From Isoptericola variabilis 225 (lineage in GTDB: Bacteria > Actinomycetota > Actinomycetes > Actinomycetales > Cellulomonadaceae), in the NCBI RefSeq assembly GCF_000215105.1, contig NC_015588.1:1922001-1986000 (forward strand): DNA of 64,000 bases, written 5' to 3'. Below, piece by piece: positions 1 to 7,801 of this stretch. The position numbers and the translations under genes are program-made. Every line of letters starts with the position of its first letter. Positions within the stretch are counted from its first letter, which is position 1. The notes under the pieces were generated by a model. It did no database searches. It was not told the origin of the DNA and was given only the letters and a program-made list of their open reading frames with translations.

Positions 1-935
1 TGCTGGTCGTAGTCGTCCGGCACCGGTCCCCCGTCGAGCGTGAGCTGGGTCTCGGGGTCCTCGACGAACCGGATGCCCGTGGCCCGCGCGAGCAGCAGCA
101 CCATCATGAGCGTCGCGGCCGAGATGACGCCGAGCAGCGCCAGCGTGCGCGCGGCGTTGCGCGCCTTGGGCTTGCGGAACGCCGGGACGCCCGTGCTGAT
201 GGCCTCGACGCCGGTCAGGGCGACCGCGCCGGACGCGAACGCGCGCGCCACGAGGAACGCGCCGGCGACGCCGACCAGCCCGGCCTCGAACCCGGCCGCG
301 GGCACCACGTCGTACTGCGCGCTCTCGGCCTGCGGGAGCGTGCCGGACAGGTGCCGCACCGCGCCGGTCACCGCGATCGCGCCCATGAGCAGCATGAACA
401 GGTACACGGACACGGCGAACGCGCGCGCCGACTCGCGCACGCCGCGCAGGTTGACGATCGTCAGGACGACGACCAGCACGACGGCGACCGCGGCCTCACG
501 CCCCCGCACGGCGGGGATGATCGTGGCCGCGAACTGCGACGCCGACGACAGGGACACGGCGACGGTGAGCACGTAGTCGAGCAGCAGGGCCGACGCGACG
601 CCGACGCCCGCGGTCGTGCCCAGGTTGGTCGTGGCGATCTCGTAGTCCCCGCCTCCCGACGGGTAGGCGCGCACGTTCTGGCGGTACGATGCGACGACGA
701 CGAGGAGCACGACGACGACGCCGAGGCCGACCCACGGCGACACGGTCGTCGCGGCGAGCCCCGCGACCGCGAGCATGAGGAGGATCTCGTCGGGCGCGTA
801 CGCCATGGAGGAGAGGGCGTCCGAGGCGAAGACCGGCAGGGCGATCCGCTTCGGCAGGAGTCTGCGGCCCTCGCTCCCGCTGCGCATGGGGCGTCCCAGC
901 AGCAGGCGCTTGGCGGCATCCGCGATGTCCGACAC
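1..935 (-). CDS. APC-superfamily permease, KimA-like, C-terminus outside window
   Basis: Integral membrane transporter, probably K+ (KimA/KUP-like branch) and possibly amino acids. The N-terminus carries RLLLGRP, then KRIALPVFASDALSSMAYAP and SYRQNVRAYPSGGGDYE, which resemble from memory the N-terminus of Bacillus KimA; hydrophobic membrane segments follow. The reading frame is open to position 1, so the gene runs off the left edge. The start is chosen at the GTG at 935 because a TAGCAT hexamer lies 8 nt before it; the GTG at 941 is only 2 nt from that hexamer. It is divergent from two TrkA-type nucleotide-binding proteins, which favours K+ as substrate. Family assignment is firm; substrate is inference. 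Confidence 0.85.
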   Translation of the reverse strand, partial: MSDIADAAKRLLLGRPMRSGSEGRRLLPKRIALPVFASDALSSMAYAPDEILLMLAVAGLAATTVSPWVGLGVVVVLLVVVASYRQNVRAYPSGGGDYEIATTNLGTTAGVGVASALLLDYVLTVAVSLSSASQFAATIIPAVRGREAAVAVVLVVVLTIVNLRGVRESARAFAVSVYLFMLLMGAIAVTGAVRHLSGTLPQAESAQYDVVPAAGFEAGLVGVAGAFLVARAFASGAVALTGVEAISTGVPAFRKPKARNAARTLALLGVISAATLMMVLLLARATGIRFVEDPETQLTLDGGPVPDDYDQ

Positions 936-943
936 GGCCACCC

Positions 944-949
944 ATGCTA
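944..949 (-). promoter_or_regulatory. -10-like TAGCAT for the APC permease
   Basis: TAGCAT on the minus strand, 8 nt before the GTG at 935. It fits the TAnnnT pattern of leaderless actinobacterial promoters. No clear -35 was seen. Confidence 0.4.
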
Positions 950-1019
950 TGCCCGCGCGGGCCCGCCGGCGCTGCGCCGAGCCGCGCGGCCCACGACGGC
1001 AGGCCGCGGTCCGGAGGTA

Positions 1020-1025
1020 TAGCGT
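1020..1025 (+). promoter_or_regulatory. -10-like TAGCGT for ceoB, leaderless
   Basis: TAGCGT ends 7 nt before the GTG start of ceoB and there is no Shine-Dalgarno sequence. It is divergent from the permease promoter, about 70 bp away. Confidence 0.45.
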
Positions 1026-1032
1026 TCTGGTC

Positions 1033-1704
1033 GTGCACTTCGTGATCATGGGCTGCGGCCGCGTGGGAGCCACGCTGGCGCAGACGATCGAGTCCCACGG
1101 GCACTCCGTGGCCGTCATCGACCAGAACCCCGACTCCTTCCGCCGCCTGCCGGCCGAGTTCTCCGGCCAGAAGGTGACCGGGGTCGGCTTCGACCGCGAC
1201 ACGCTGGCGCAGGCGGGCATCGAGGACACGTACGCCTTCGCGGCCGTGTCGGACGGCGACAACTCGAACGTGCTGGCCGCGCGCGTCGCGCGCGAGACGT
1301 ACGGCGTGGAGAAGGTCGTCGCGCGCATCTACGACCCGCAGCGCGCGGAGATCTACCAGCGGCTCGGCATCCCGACCGTGGCGACGGTCCGGTGGACCGC
1401 CGACCAGGTGCTGCGCCGCATGCTCCCGCTCGGCGCGACCGACGAGTACCGCGACCCGTCCGGGCAGGTCAGGCTCGCGCAGGTCGACTACCACCCGGGC
1501 TGGACCGGGCTGTCGGTGCGCCGCATCGAGAGCGCCACGGGCGCCCGCGTCGCGTTCCTGTCGCGCTACTCCGAGGGCATCCTCGTGACGCCGGAGACGG
1601 TCCTGCAGGAGAACGACGTGCTGCACGTGCTCATGCACGCGGACGACGCGGCCGCGGTCGAGCGCACGCTCACCCACGCGCCGCGCGACGCGGAGGAGGA
1701 CTGA
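1033..1704 (+). CDS. ceoB: TrkA-family potassium uptake regulator CeoB
   Basis: Cytoplasmic NAD(H)-binding regulator of K+ transport (RCK/KTN type), 223 aa. It opens with a Rossmann glycine motif, GCGRVG (residues about 7-12), followed by a TrkA-N domain to about residue 118 and a TrkA-C domain in the C-terminal half. The start is the GTG with TAGCGT 7 nt upstream; the longer in-frame extension upstream lies under the divergent promoter region. Its TGA overlaps the ATG of ceoC (ATGA), so the two are translationally coupled. The divergent KimA-like permease is the likely partner, since no TrkH/TrkG is in the window. Confidence 0.9.
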   Translation: MHFVIMGCGRVGATLAQTIESHGHSVAVIDQNPDSFRRLPAEFSGQKVTGVGFDRDTLAQAGIEDTYAFAAVSDGDNSNVLAARVARETYGVEKVVARIYDPQRAEIYQRLGIPTVATVRWTADQVLRRMLPLGATDEYRDPSGQVRLAQVDYHPGWTGLSVRRIESATGARVAFLSRYSEGILVTPETVLQENDVLHVLMHADDAAAVERTLTHAPRDAEED

Positions 1705-2462
1705 TGCGGGTCGTCGTCGCCGGGGCCGGGTCGGTGGGCCGCTCGATCGCCCGCGAGCTCCTCGCCCACGACCACGAGGTCGTCCTCATCGACCGCAGCC
1801 CCGCGGCCATGCGGGTCGCCCAGGTGCCCGACGCCGACTGGCTGCTCGCCGACGCGTGCGAGCTCTCGTCGCTCGCGAGCGCCGACGTGGAGAGCGCCGA
1901 CGTCGTCGTGGGCGCGACGGGCGACGACAAGGTCAACCTCGTCTTCTCGCTGCTGTGCAAGACGGAGTTCGGCGTGCCCCGCACGGTCGCCCGCGTGAAC
2001 AACCCGAAGAACGAGTGGATGTTCGACGTGTCGTGGGGCGTCGACGTCGCCGTCTCGACGCCGCGCATCATGACGGCGATGGTCGAGGAGGCCGTCGCCG
2101 TCGGCGACCTGGTGCGCATCTTCACGTTCCACCAGTCGGGTGCGGACATCCTCGAGGTCACGCTCCCCGAGGACTCGCCGCTCGTCGGCCGGCGCGTGGG
2201 CGGGATCGACTGGCCGCACGACACGGTGCTCGCCGCGATCGTGCGCTCGACCGCGCCGATCGCACCCAGCGTCGACGACACGCTCGAGGCGGGCGACGAG
2301 CTGCTGCTGGTCACGGGCCGCGAGGCCGACGAGGAGCAGCTGCAGGCGCTGCTGTCCGACGGCGGCACGGCGGCCGGCGCACCCGCCCCGGCGGTCGAGG
2401 TGGTCGACGTCGAGGCCGGTCGGGGCCGCGCCGACGAGCCCGTCGAGCCGCCGGAGGCGTGA
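1704..2462 (+). CDS. ceoC: TrkA-family potassium uptake regulator CeoC
   Basis: Second TrkA-type subunit, 252 aa, with GAGSVG at residues 7-12, a TrkA-N domain and a TrkA-C domain (about 130-215), then a short tail rich in acidic residues and alanine. CeoB and CeoC pairs are typical of Actinobacteria, where they gate a shared K+ transporter. The start overlaps the ceoB stop by ATGA. The 3' neighbour is on the other strand, and no clear terminator lies in the 12-bp gap. Confidence 0.9.
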   Translation: MRVVVAGAGSVGRSIARELLAHDHEVVLIDRSPAAMRVAQVPDADWLLADACELSSLASADVESADVVVGATGDDKVNLVFSLLCKTEFGVPRTVARVNNPKNEWMFDVSWGVDVAVSTPRIMTAMVEEAVAVGDLVRIFTFHQSGADILEVTLPEDSPLVGRRVGGIDWPHDTVLAAIVRSTAPIAPSVDDTLEAGDELLLVTGREADEEQLQALLSDGGTAAGAPAPAVEVVDVEAGRGRADEPVEPPEA

Positions 2463-2474
2463 CGGCCGGCCGGG

Positions 2475-3224
2475 TCAGGCGGTCGCGGCGGCGGTGCTCG
2501 CCGGGTGCGGCCGCCGGACCACGGCCCAGGTGAGCCACAGCACGAGCCCCCACAGCGGGACACCCATGACGAGGTGCGCCGTCCCGAGCCACGCGACGTC
2601 GCCCGCGAAGTACAGCGGCACCTTGACGATCAGCCGCAGGGCGAACAGCCCGACCCAGAACCACGTCGCGAGGGTGTAGCGGCGCACGAGCGCGGGGTCC
2701 TTGCGCCACGCGACGAGCGGCGCGAACGGGCTGGGGGCGCCGTCGGCGGCGTCGCCCTCGGGCGCCGCGGCGCCCGCGTTCTGCGCCCGCTCGCGCGCCT
2801 GGTCGACGAACCCCGAGCGGAACGCCTCGACCACGAGCCCGACGGCGGGCCAGCGCGCGAGGATCGACGCGAGGATGACGACGAGGTAGACCGCGTTGGT
2901 CCACAGCCCGACGGCGTAGAAGTTCTCCGCCTCGCCCGAGCGCCAGGCCCAGAACACGCCCACCGCGATGCCGAGCAGCCCGCCGAGCGCCTGGGTCACG
3001 GGCGTGCGCTGCAGCAGGCGGGCCGCGACGGCGACGAGCGCGGCGGCGACCGACGCGACGAGCGCGGCGCGCAGGTCCGTCGTCGCGACGAACACGACGA
3101 CGAAGAGCAGGCCGGGCGCGATCGCCTCGACGACCCCGCGCACCCCGCCGACGGCCTCGGCGAACGAGAAGCTCTCCGCGGTGACCGCACGCACGCCGCG
3201 GCGGTCCTGCCCCGGGGCGCTCAC
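2475..3224 (-). CDS. DUF3159 family membrane protein
   Basis: Predicted membrane protein, 249 aa, of a conserved actinobacterial family without known function. It begins with a short polar stretch followed by hydrophobic segments (GLLFVVVFVATTDLRAALVA and several more); roughly six membrane spans are likely. The GTG start at 3224 overlaps the TGA of the upstream OB-fold gene (GTGA), which excludes the longer frame reading back into that gene. It sits in the conserved ceoBC-DUF3159-OB-DUF3710-dut neighbourhood. Confidence 0.85.
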   Translation of the reverse strand: MSAPGQDRRGVRAVTAESFSFAEAVGGVRGVVEAIAPGLLFVVVFVATTDLRAALVASVAAALVAVAARLLQRTPVTQALGGLLGIAVGVFWAWRSGEAENFYAVGLWTNAVYLVVILASILARWPAVGLVVEAFRSGFVDQARERAQNAGAAAPEGDAADGAPSPFAPLVAWRKDPALVRRYTLATWFWVGLFALRLIVKVPLYFAGDVAWLGTAHLVMGVPLWGLVLWLTWAVVRRPHPASTAAATA

Positions 3225-3589
3225 TCGCCGGCCTGGGGTCGGAGCTCGTAGCGGGGGTTGTAGACCACGCGGCGGCCGTCGACCTCGCACACCATGCCCT
3301 CGACGCGGATGCGTCGTCCCGGCTCGATGCCGGGGATGGTGCGGCGCCCGAGCCAGACCAGGTCGAGCGACCCCGACCCGTCGTACAGCTCGGCCTCGAC
3401 CGTCGGCACCGTCTCGCGCGGGCGCAGGACGACCGAGCGGAGGACGCCCGTGGCGATCCCCCGGTGCCGGGTCTCGAGGTCCGCGACGGCCGAGCAGCCG
3501 CGCACGAGGGCGGCCTCGTGCCGCTCCTGCTCGGCGGCGACCTCGTCGGCCGAGGCGAGCGCGTGCCGGACGGTGCTGCGCAGCGACAT
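3221..3589 (-). CDS. OB-fold nucleic-acid-binding domain protein
   Basis: Small soluble protein, 122 aa. The N-terminal third is helical and charged (LASADEVAAEQERHEAALVR), followed by an OB-fold-like beta-rich part (VEAELYDGSGSLDLVWLGRR, then RIRVEGMVCEVDGRRVVYNP). Start ATG 3589 is chosen because a GAGGGG stretch lies about 10 nt upstream; the in-frame GTG at 3601 sits almost on that sequence. It lies 15 nt after DUF3710 and overlaps DUF3159, so the three form one operon. The role is unknown, possibly nucleic-acid binding. Confidence 0.8.
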   Translation of the reverse strand: MSLRSTVRHALASADEVAAEQERHEAALVRGCSAVADLETRHRGIATGVLRSVVLRPRETVPTVEAELYDGSGSLDLVWLGRRTIPGIEPGRRIRVEGMVCEVDGRRVVYNPRYELRPQAGE

Positions 3590-3604
3590 GGTCCTCGTCA
3601 CCCC

Positions 3605-4354
3605 TCAGCGGATCTCGGTGATCTCCGGCCCGCGCGTGAGCGGGTCGAAGCTCGGCGGCGCGGGTGCCGCACCCTGCGGGCCTGCCTGGCCCTCGGCCGG
3701 CCGGTTCTTCTGCGGGAGCGTGAGCGTGAGCAGGTCGCGGGGCGGGCGCGGGTTGCCGTCGCGCACGACGACGACGTTCGCGAACACCGACTCGAGCGGC
3801 TTGGCCGCCTCCTCGTCGACCGCGGCGCGGCCGGTCAGGACGCCGCGCAGGAACCAGCGGGGGCCGTCGACGCCGACGAACCGCGCGGGACGCACGGCCG
3901 CCTGGCCGTCGGGGCCCGTGGCGGGGATGCGCGCGAGCAGCTCGCGGCCGAACGGCCCGGGGACGTCGTCGACGGTGCCGCCCTGCTTGGTCACCGACGC
4001 GGCGATCTCGGCCCGCACCTCGTCCCAGATGCCGGTCGTCTTGGGCGCGGCGAACGCCTGGACCTGGAGCCCGGAGCCGCCGAGCTGCGCCGAGACGCCG
4101 GTCACCTTCTGCGTCTTCTTGTCGATCTCCATGCGCAGCTCGAGGCCGGGCAGGACGGGCAGCCAGATCGCGCCCAGGTCGACGCGCGGTCCCTTGGCCG
4201 TGACCTGCGAGGCGTCGAACGGCCCGCGCTCGGGCCTCGCCGGGTCGGGTGCGGCCGCGCCGCCGGGCGCCGCCGCGGGCGGGTCCGACGGGAGGGTCGC
4301 GGGCTCGGACGCCTCAGGCGTCCTCTTCGACGCGTTGCGCCGGAACAGACCCAC
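3605..4354 (-). CDS. DUF3710 domain protein
   Basis: Cytoplasmic protein of 249 aa in an actinobacterial family of unknown function, usually found beside dut. It begins GLFRRNASKRTPE, then a Pro/Ala-rich linker (about 15-45), then the globular DUF3710 domain. The GTG start has AAGGAG 7 nt upstream, one of the better Shine-Dalgarno sites in the window. A short hairpin separates it from dut. Confidence 0.85.
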   Translation of the reverse strand: MGLFRRNASKRTPEASEPATLPSDPPAAAPGGAAAPDPARPERGPFDASQVTAKGPRVDLGAIWLPVLPGLELRMEIDKKTQKVTGVSAQLGGSGLQVQAFAAPKTTGIWDEVRAEIAASVTKQGGTVDDVPGPFGRELLARIPATGPDGQAAVRPARFVGVDGPRWFLRGVLTGRAAVDEEAAKPLESVFANVVVVRDGNPRPPRDLLTLTLPQKNRPAEGQAGPQGAAPAPPSFDPLTRGPEITEIR

Positions 4355-4378
4355 AGGGGATCTCCTTCACTCGCTCCA

Positions 4379-4398
4379 TCCCGGCCGGGCGGCCGGGA
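4379..4398 (-). terminator. Short GC hairpin between dut and DUF3710
   Basis: An 8-bp perfect stem, TCCCGGCC / GGCCGGGA, with a 4-nt loop and no T-tract. It lies downstream of dut and just upstream of the DUF3710 ribosome binding site, so it may attenuate read-through. Confidence 0.4.
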
Positions 4399-4424
4399 CC
4401 GTTCACGTCCACAGTACTGCGACC

Positions 4425-4916
4425 TCAGCGCGCCGCGGTCCAGCCCCCGCTCGACCCGAAGCCGCCCTCGCCGCGGTGCGACCCGGGAAGCGTCTCGGCC
4501 CGCACGAACCGCGCCTTCTCGACGCGCTGCACCACCAGCTGGGCGATGCGGTCGCCGCGACTCAGGTGCACCGTCTCCTCCGGGTCGGTGTTGAGCAGGA
4601 CGACCTTGATCTCGCCCCGGTAGCCGGCGTCGACGGTGCCGGGCGCGTTGACGACGGTGAGGCCGTGCCGGGCGGCCAGGCCCGAGCGGGGGTGGACGAA
4701 GGCGGCGTACCCGTCCGGCAGGGCGATCGCCACCCCGGTGGGGACCACCGCGCGCTGGCGCGGCGCGAGCTCGACGTCGACGGTCGTCACCAGGTCCGCG
4801 CCCGCGTCGCCCGGGTGGGCGTACGACGGCGCCGGGATGCCGTCGTCGAGCAGGCGGACCAGCACGTCGACCGTGCTGCCGTCGGTGGTCACGGGCCGGT
4901 TCGCGGAGTCAGGCAC
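4425..4916 (-). CDS. dut: dUTP diphosphatase
   Basis: Trimeric cytoplasmic dUTPase, 163 aa, hydrolysing dUTP to dUMP and PPi to keep uracil out of DNA and feed dTMP synthesis. All five family motifs are visible in order: HPGDAGADL (I), [10 protein letters not shown] (II), [10 protein letters not shown] (III), [10 protein letters not shown] (IV) and the C-terminal [11 protein letters not shown] (V). The start is GTG 4916 with TACGCT 6 nt upstream, so probably leaderless. It is divergent from the DUF3093 gene. Confidence 0.95.
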   Translation of the reverse strand: MPDSANRPVTTDGSTVDVLVRLLDDGIPAPSYAHPGDAGADLVTTVDVELAPRQRAVVPTGVAIALPDGYAAFVHPRSGLAARHGLTVVNAPGTVDAGYRGEIKVVLLNTDPEETVHLSRGDRIAQLVVQRVEKARFVRAETLPGSHRGEGGFGSSGGWTAAR

Positions 4917-4922
4917 CCCGGC

Positions 4923-4928
4923 AGCGTA
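4923..4928 (-). promoter_or_regulatory. -10-like TACGCT for dut, leaderless
   Basis: TACGCT on the minus strand, 6 nt before the GTG of dut. Confidence 0.5.
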
Positions 4929-4943
4929 GCCGACCGCGGCTGC

Positions 4944-4949
4944 GATGAT
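4944..4949 (+). promoter_or_regulatory. -10-like GATGAT for the DUF3093 gene, leaderless
   Basis: GATGAT (one base off TAnnnT) ends 6 nt before the ATG at 4956. It is back to back with the dut promoter in a 39-bp gap. Confidence 0.35.
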
Positions 4950-4955
4950 GTGCCC

Positions 4956-5456
4956 ATGAGCGACGCCCCCGCCGGTCCCCCTCCCCGTCCCTCGTACCGC
5001 GAGCGCCTCCTGCCCGGAGCCCTCGGCTGGCTCGGCGCGGTGGGGGCCGGAGCGGTCGCGGGGATCGCGCTGTGGCCGCTCTCGCCGACGGCCGGGGTGG
5101 TCGTCGGGGTGCTCGTGGCGGTCGCGGCGGTCGTGGCCCTCGCCGCGACGTCGCCCGTCGTCCAGGTCGTCGGCGGCGAGCTGCACGCGGGCCGGGCGCA
5201 CGTGCCCGCGCGGCTGCTGGGCGAGCTGACCGCGCTGGACGACCCCGAGGAGATGCGTGCCGAGCTCGGGCCGCGGCTCGACGCGCGCGCGTACGTGTGC
5301 CTGCGCGCGTGGGCGCGCACCGGGATCAAGGCCGTGCTCGAGGACCCGGCCGACCCGACGCCGTACTGGGTCGTCTCGACCCGGCGTCCGGCCGAGCTGG
5401 TCGCGGCCGTCGAGCGCGCGCGTCACGCCGGGCCCGGGGCGGTCGCCGCGGACTGA
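4956..5456 (+). CDS. DUF3093 family membrane protein
   Basis: Actinobacterial protein of 166 aa with a basic N-terminus (SYRERLLPG), two closely spaced membrane segments (about 20-65: [20 protein letters not shown] and [17 protein letters not shown]) and a soluble C-terminal domain ending in the family-like block [21 protein letters not shown]. Function unknown. The ATG at 4956 is the first start after the divergent dut promoter. A strong hairpin follows the stop. Confidence 0.85.
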   Translation: MSDAPAGPPPRPSYRERLLPGALGWLGAVGAGAVAGIALWPLSPTAGVVVGVLVAVAAVVALAATSPVVQVVGGELHAGRAHVPARLLGELTALDDPEEMRAELGPRLDARAYVCLRAWARTGIKAVLEDPADPTPYWVVSTRRPAELVAAVERARHAGPGAVAAD

Positions 5457-5472
5457 CGCCGAGCACGACGAA

Positions 5473-5499
5473 GGCCGCCACGTCCGCGACGTGGCGGCC
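5473..5499. terminator. Perfect 12-bp hairpin between convergent genes
   Basis: Stem GGCCGCCACGTC / GACGTGGCGGCC with a 3-nt loop, 16 bp after the DUF3093 stop and about 80 bp after the end of the convergent DUF4193 gene. There is no T-tract, as is usual at this GC content. It can act in both directions. Confidence 0.7.
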
Positions 5500-5577
5500 C
5501 GTCGGCCGTCGGCCCGCGCTCAGGCGGTGGGACCGCGGTGGTCCCGGTGTCGCCCGAGCCTGCAGGTCACCGCCGGC

Positions 5578-5877
5578 TCAGGCGGCGCACTCGGTGCAGA
5601 CCATCTGGCCGTTCTTCTCGTAGGCCAGCTGGCTGCGGTGGTGGACCAGGAAGCAGCTCGTGCAGGTGAACTCGTCGGCCTGACGAGGCAGCACGCGCAC
5701 CGAGAGCTCCTCGCCGGACAGGTCGGCGCCGGGAAGCTCGAAGCCTTCCGCGGCCTCCGTCTCGTCCTCGTCGACGACACCCGAGCTCTTGTCGGACCGA
5801 CGCGCCTGGAGCTCCTGGAGGGAGTCCTGCTCCACGTCCTCGTCGGTCTTGCGGGGGGCGTCGTAGTCGGTTGCCAT
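5578..5877 (-). CDS. DUF4193 zinc-ribbon protein
   Basis: Small acidic cytoplasmic protein, 99 aa, in a family conserved across Actinobacteria without a defined role. The start MATDYDAPRKTDED matches the family N-terminus; an acidic middle follows. The C-terminal third has two CxxC pairs, CTSC and CTEC, about 20 residues apart, which look like a single zinc ribbon. A weak -10 candidate, CATTAT, lies at 5925-5920 on the minus strand, giving a leader of about 35 nt. Confidence 0.9.
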   Translation of the reverse strand: MATDYDAPRKTDEDVEQDSLQELQARRSDKSSGVVDEDETEAAEGFELPGADLSGEELSVRVLPRQADEFTCTSCFLVHHRSQLAYEKNGQMVCTECAA

Positions 5878-6046
5878 CTGTGGGGTCACGCTCCGTGATG
5901 TCGGTGTCGGTACGCGCTGATAATGCCTGCGGGCCGGGTTTTGTTCCCGGGTCGGCCACCGGATTGTGCACCATTTCGACGGCACGCGCGAGCAGGCCCC
6001 CCGCACGTCCCACGAGACGGGCGCCGACCTGCGACGACGCCGCGGA

Positions 6047-6970
6047 TCAGGCCTCCTGGTCGGGGCCGTCGGCGCCCGCGTCCTCGAGCAACCGGACGAG
6101 CTCGGCGACGCGTGGCGCCGCGCCCGCCACGGCCATGGTCGTGCCTGCGGGCTCGCCTCGCAGCCCGGTGACGGCGGCGCCGGCCTCCGCGGCGACGAGC
6201 GCGCCCGCCGCGAGGTCCCAGGGGTTGAGGCCGCGCTCGTAGTAGAGGTCGAGGCCGCCCTCGGCGAGCAGGCACAGGTCGATCGCGGCCGACCCGAGGC
6301 GCCGGATGTCCCGCACGCGCGGCAGCACGTGCGTGAGCACGCGCGCCTGGTGCGCGCGGCGGGCCGCGGCGTAGCCGAACCCCGTGCCGACGAGGCACGC
6401 GCCGAGGGACTGCGGCTCGTTGATCCGCAGCGCCCGCCCGTCGCACGTCGCTCCCTGGCCGCGCGCGGCGGTCCAGGTGCGCCCGTCGACGACCGAGTGC
6501 ACCGCGCCCGCGAGGGCGGTCCAGCGGGCGGGGTCGGCCGGCCCGGCGACCACGGCGACCGACACGGCGTACGAGGCGACGCCGTAGAGGTAGTTGACGG
6601 TCCCGTCGATGGGGTCGACGACCCACGTCAGGCCGCTCGTGCCCGCGACGTCGACGCCCTCCTCGCCGAGGATCGCGTCGTCGGGGCGCGCCGCGGCGAT
6701 CCGTGCGCGCAGGAGCTCCTCGACCGCGCGGTCCATCTCGGTCACGGGGTCGACGGCGCTCGACTTGGTCGCGGCGACCACGACGCGCTCGGGCCGGCCC
6801 TCGCGCACGAGCCGGCCGGCCTCGACGGCCAGGTCGGCCGCGAGCGCGCGGAGGGCGGCGACCGTGGCGTCGTCGGGGAGCTCGCCGGGCGCCGCGGCCG
6901 GCGGTGCGACGGAGGGTGCGGCGGAGGGTGCGGCGGACGGGGTGGGCTCGGGCGCGGGGTCGGTGCTCAC
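6047..6970 (-). CDS. Inositol monophosphatase family protein
   Basis: Mg2+-dependent sugar-phosphate phosphatase, 307 aa; likely substrates are myo-inositol-1-phosphate or related sugar phosphates. The metal-binding motifs are intact: ILGEEG, WVVDPIDGTVNYLYG and NPWDLAAG. It is about 40 residues longer than usual because of a Pro/Ala/Ser-rich N-terminal tail encoded partly by a 12-bp repeat. The GTG at 6970 is preferred; a second GTG lies two codons upstream. The TRIC gene upstream ends 2 nt before this start, so they are probably co-transcribed. Confidence 0.9.
   Translation of the reverse strand: MSTDPAPEPTPSAAPSAAPSVAPPAAAPGELPDDATVAALRALAADLAVEAGRLVREGRPERVVVAATKSSAVDPVTEMDRAVEELLRARIAAARPDDAILGEEGVDVAGTSGLTWVVDPIDGTVNYLYGVASYAVSVAVVAGPADPARWTALAGAVHSVVDGRTWTAARGQGATCDGRALRINEPQSLGACLVGTGFGYAAARRAHQARVLTHVLPRVRDIRRLGSAAIDLCLLAEGGLDLYYERGLNPWDLAAGALVAAEAGAAVTGLRGEPAGTTMAVAGAAPRVAELVRLLEDAGADGPDQEA
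6903..6938 (-). repeat. 12-bp in-frame tandem repeat, 3 units
   Basis: Three near-identical 12-bp units (GGTGCGGCGGAG and variants on the plus strand) within the phosphatase gene. They encode an Ala-Pro-Ser-Ala type tract in its disordered N-terminal tail, a likely site of length variation between strains. Confidence 0.7.
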
Positions 6971-6972
6971 CC

Positions 6973-7644
6973 TCACATCCTGCCCGAGCCCCGGCCCCAG
7001 CGTCCGGTCCAGCCCGTGCCCGCGCCGGGCACGACCCACCCCAGGGCCAGGGACAGCAGCCGGAAGCCGAGGACGAGCGCGACCACGAGCACCTGCGACC
7101 ACAGCGCGAGCAGGTCGGCGTGCCACAGCGCGGCCGTCAGCGCGGCGCCGGCGAGGGCGGGGATCGCGTAGAGCTGGCGGTCGGCGAAGATCAGCGGGAC
7201 CTCCCCGACGAGCACGTCGCGCAGGATCCCGCCGCCGACGGCGGTGAGCACGCCGACGACGACCGACGCGAGCGGGCCGGCGTCGAGCTCGAGCGCCTTG
7301 ACCGTGCCCTGCAGGACGAACAGCGCGAGCGCCGCGGCGTCGAGCACGACGATCGCCCGCCGCATCCGCTCGACCCGCGGGTGCAGGACGAAGATCACGA
7401 CGCCGGCGGCGAGCGCTGTCGCGACGAGCCGCCAGCTCGAGATGCCGACGGGCGGGACCGCGCCGATGAGCACGTCGCGCAGCACGCCCCCGCCGAGGCC
7501 GGTGATCCACGCGAGCACGAGGACGCCGAAGACGTCGAACCGCTTGCGCACGGCGGCCAGTCCGCCCGAGACTGCGGCGACGAAGACGGCGAGGACCTCG
7601 ATGAGGGTCACGGGGCCGAAGGCGAACGCGTCCACGGGCGTCAT
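6973..7644 (-). CDS. TRIC (UPF0126) family cation channel
   Basis: Predicted homotrimeric K+-permeable membrane channel, 223 aa, about seven spans. Both repeats carry the family signature: GGGVLRDVLIG and GGGILRDVLVG. The ATG at 7644 starts MTPVDAFAFGPVTLIEVLAV, which leads directly into the first span; the longer in-frame extension upstream has no membrane logic. It may belong functionally with the K+ genes at the left edge, but that is inference. Confidence 0.88.
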   Translation of the reverse strand: MTPVDAFAFGPVTLIEVLAVFVAAVSGGLAAVRKRFDVFGVLVLAWITGLGGGVLRDVLIGAVPPVGISSWRLVATALAAGVVIFVLHPRVERMRRAIVVLDAAALALFVLQGTVKALELDAGPLASVVVGVLTAVGGGILRDVLVGEVPLIFADRQLYAIPALAGAALTAALWHADLLALWSQVLVVALVLGFRLLSLALGWVVPGAGTGWTGRWGRGSGRM

Positions 7645-7801
7645 CCTCGCAGCCGGGGTGCTCCCGTGCGCCGGGCGACCAATCGGCGGCACACCGGCGT
7701 ACCTGCGCGGAACGGCGGGAGCCGGGTGGCACGCTCGAAGCCAGCGGTCCCGGCCCGACGCCCGCGGGCCGTGTCGGGGGTCGCAAGGCTGAGGAGGAAG
7801 C

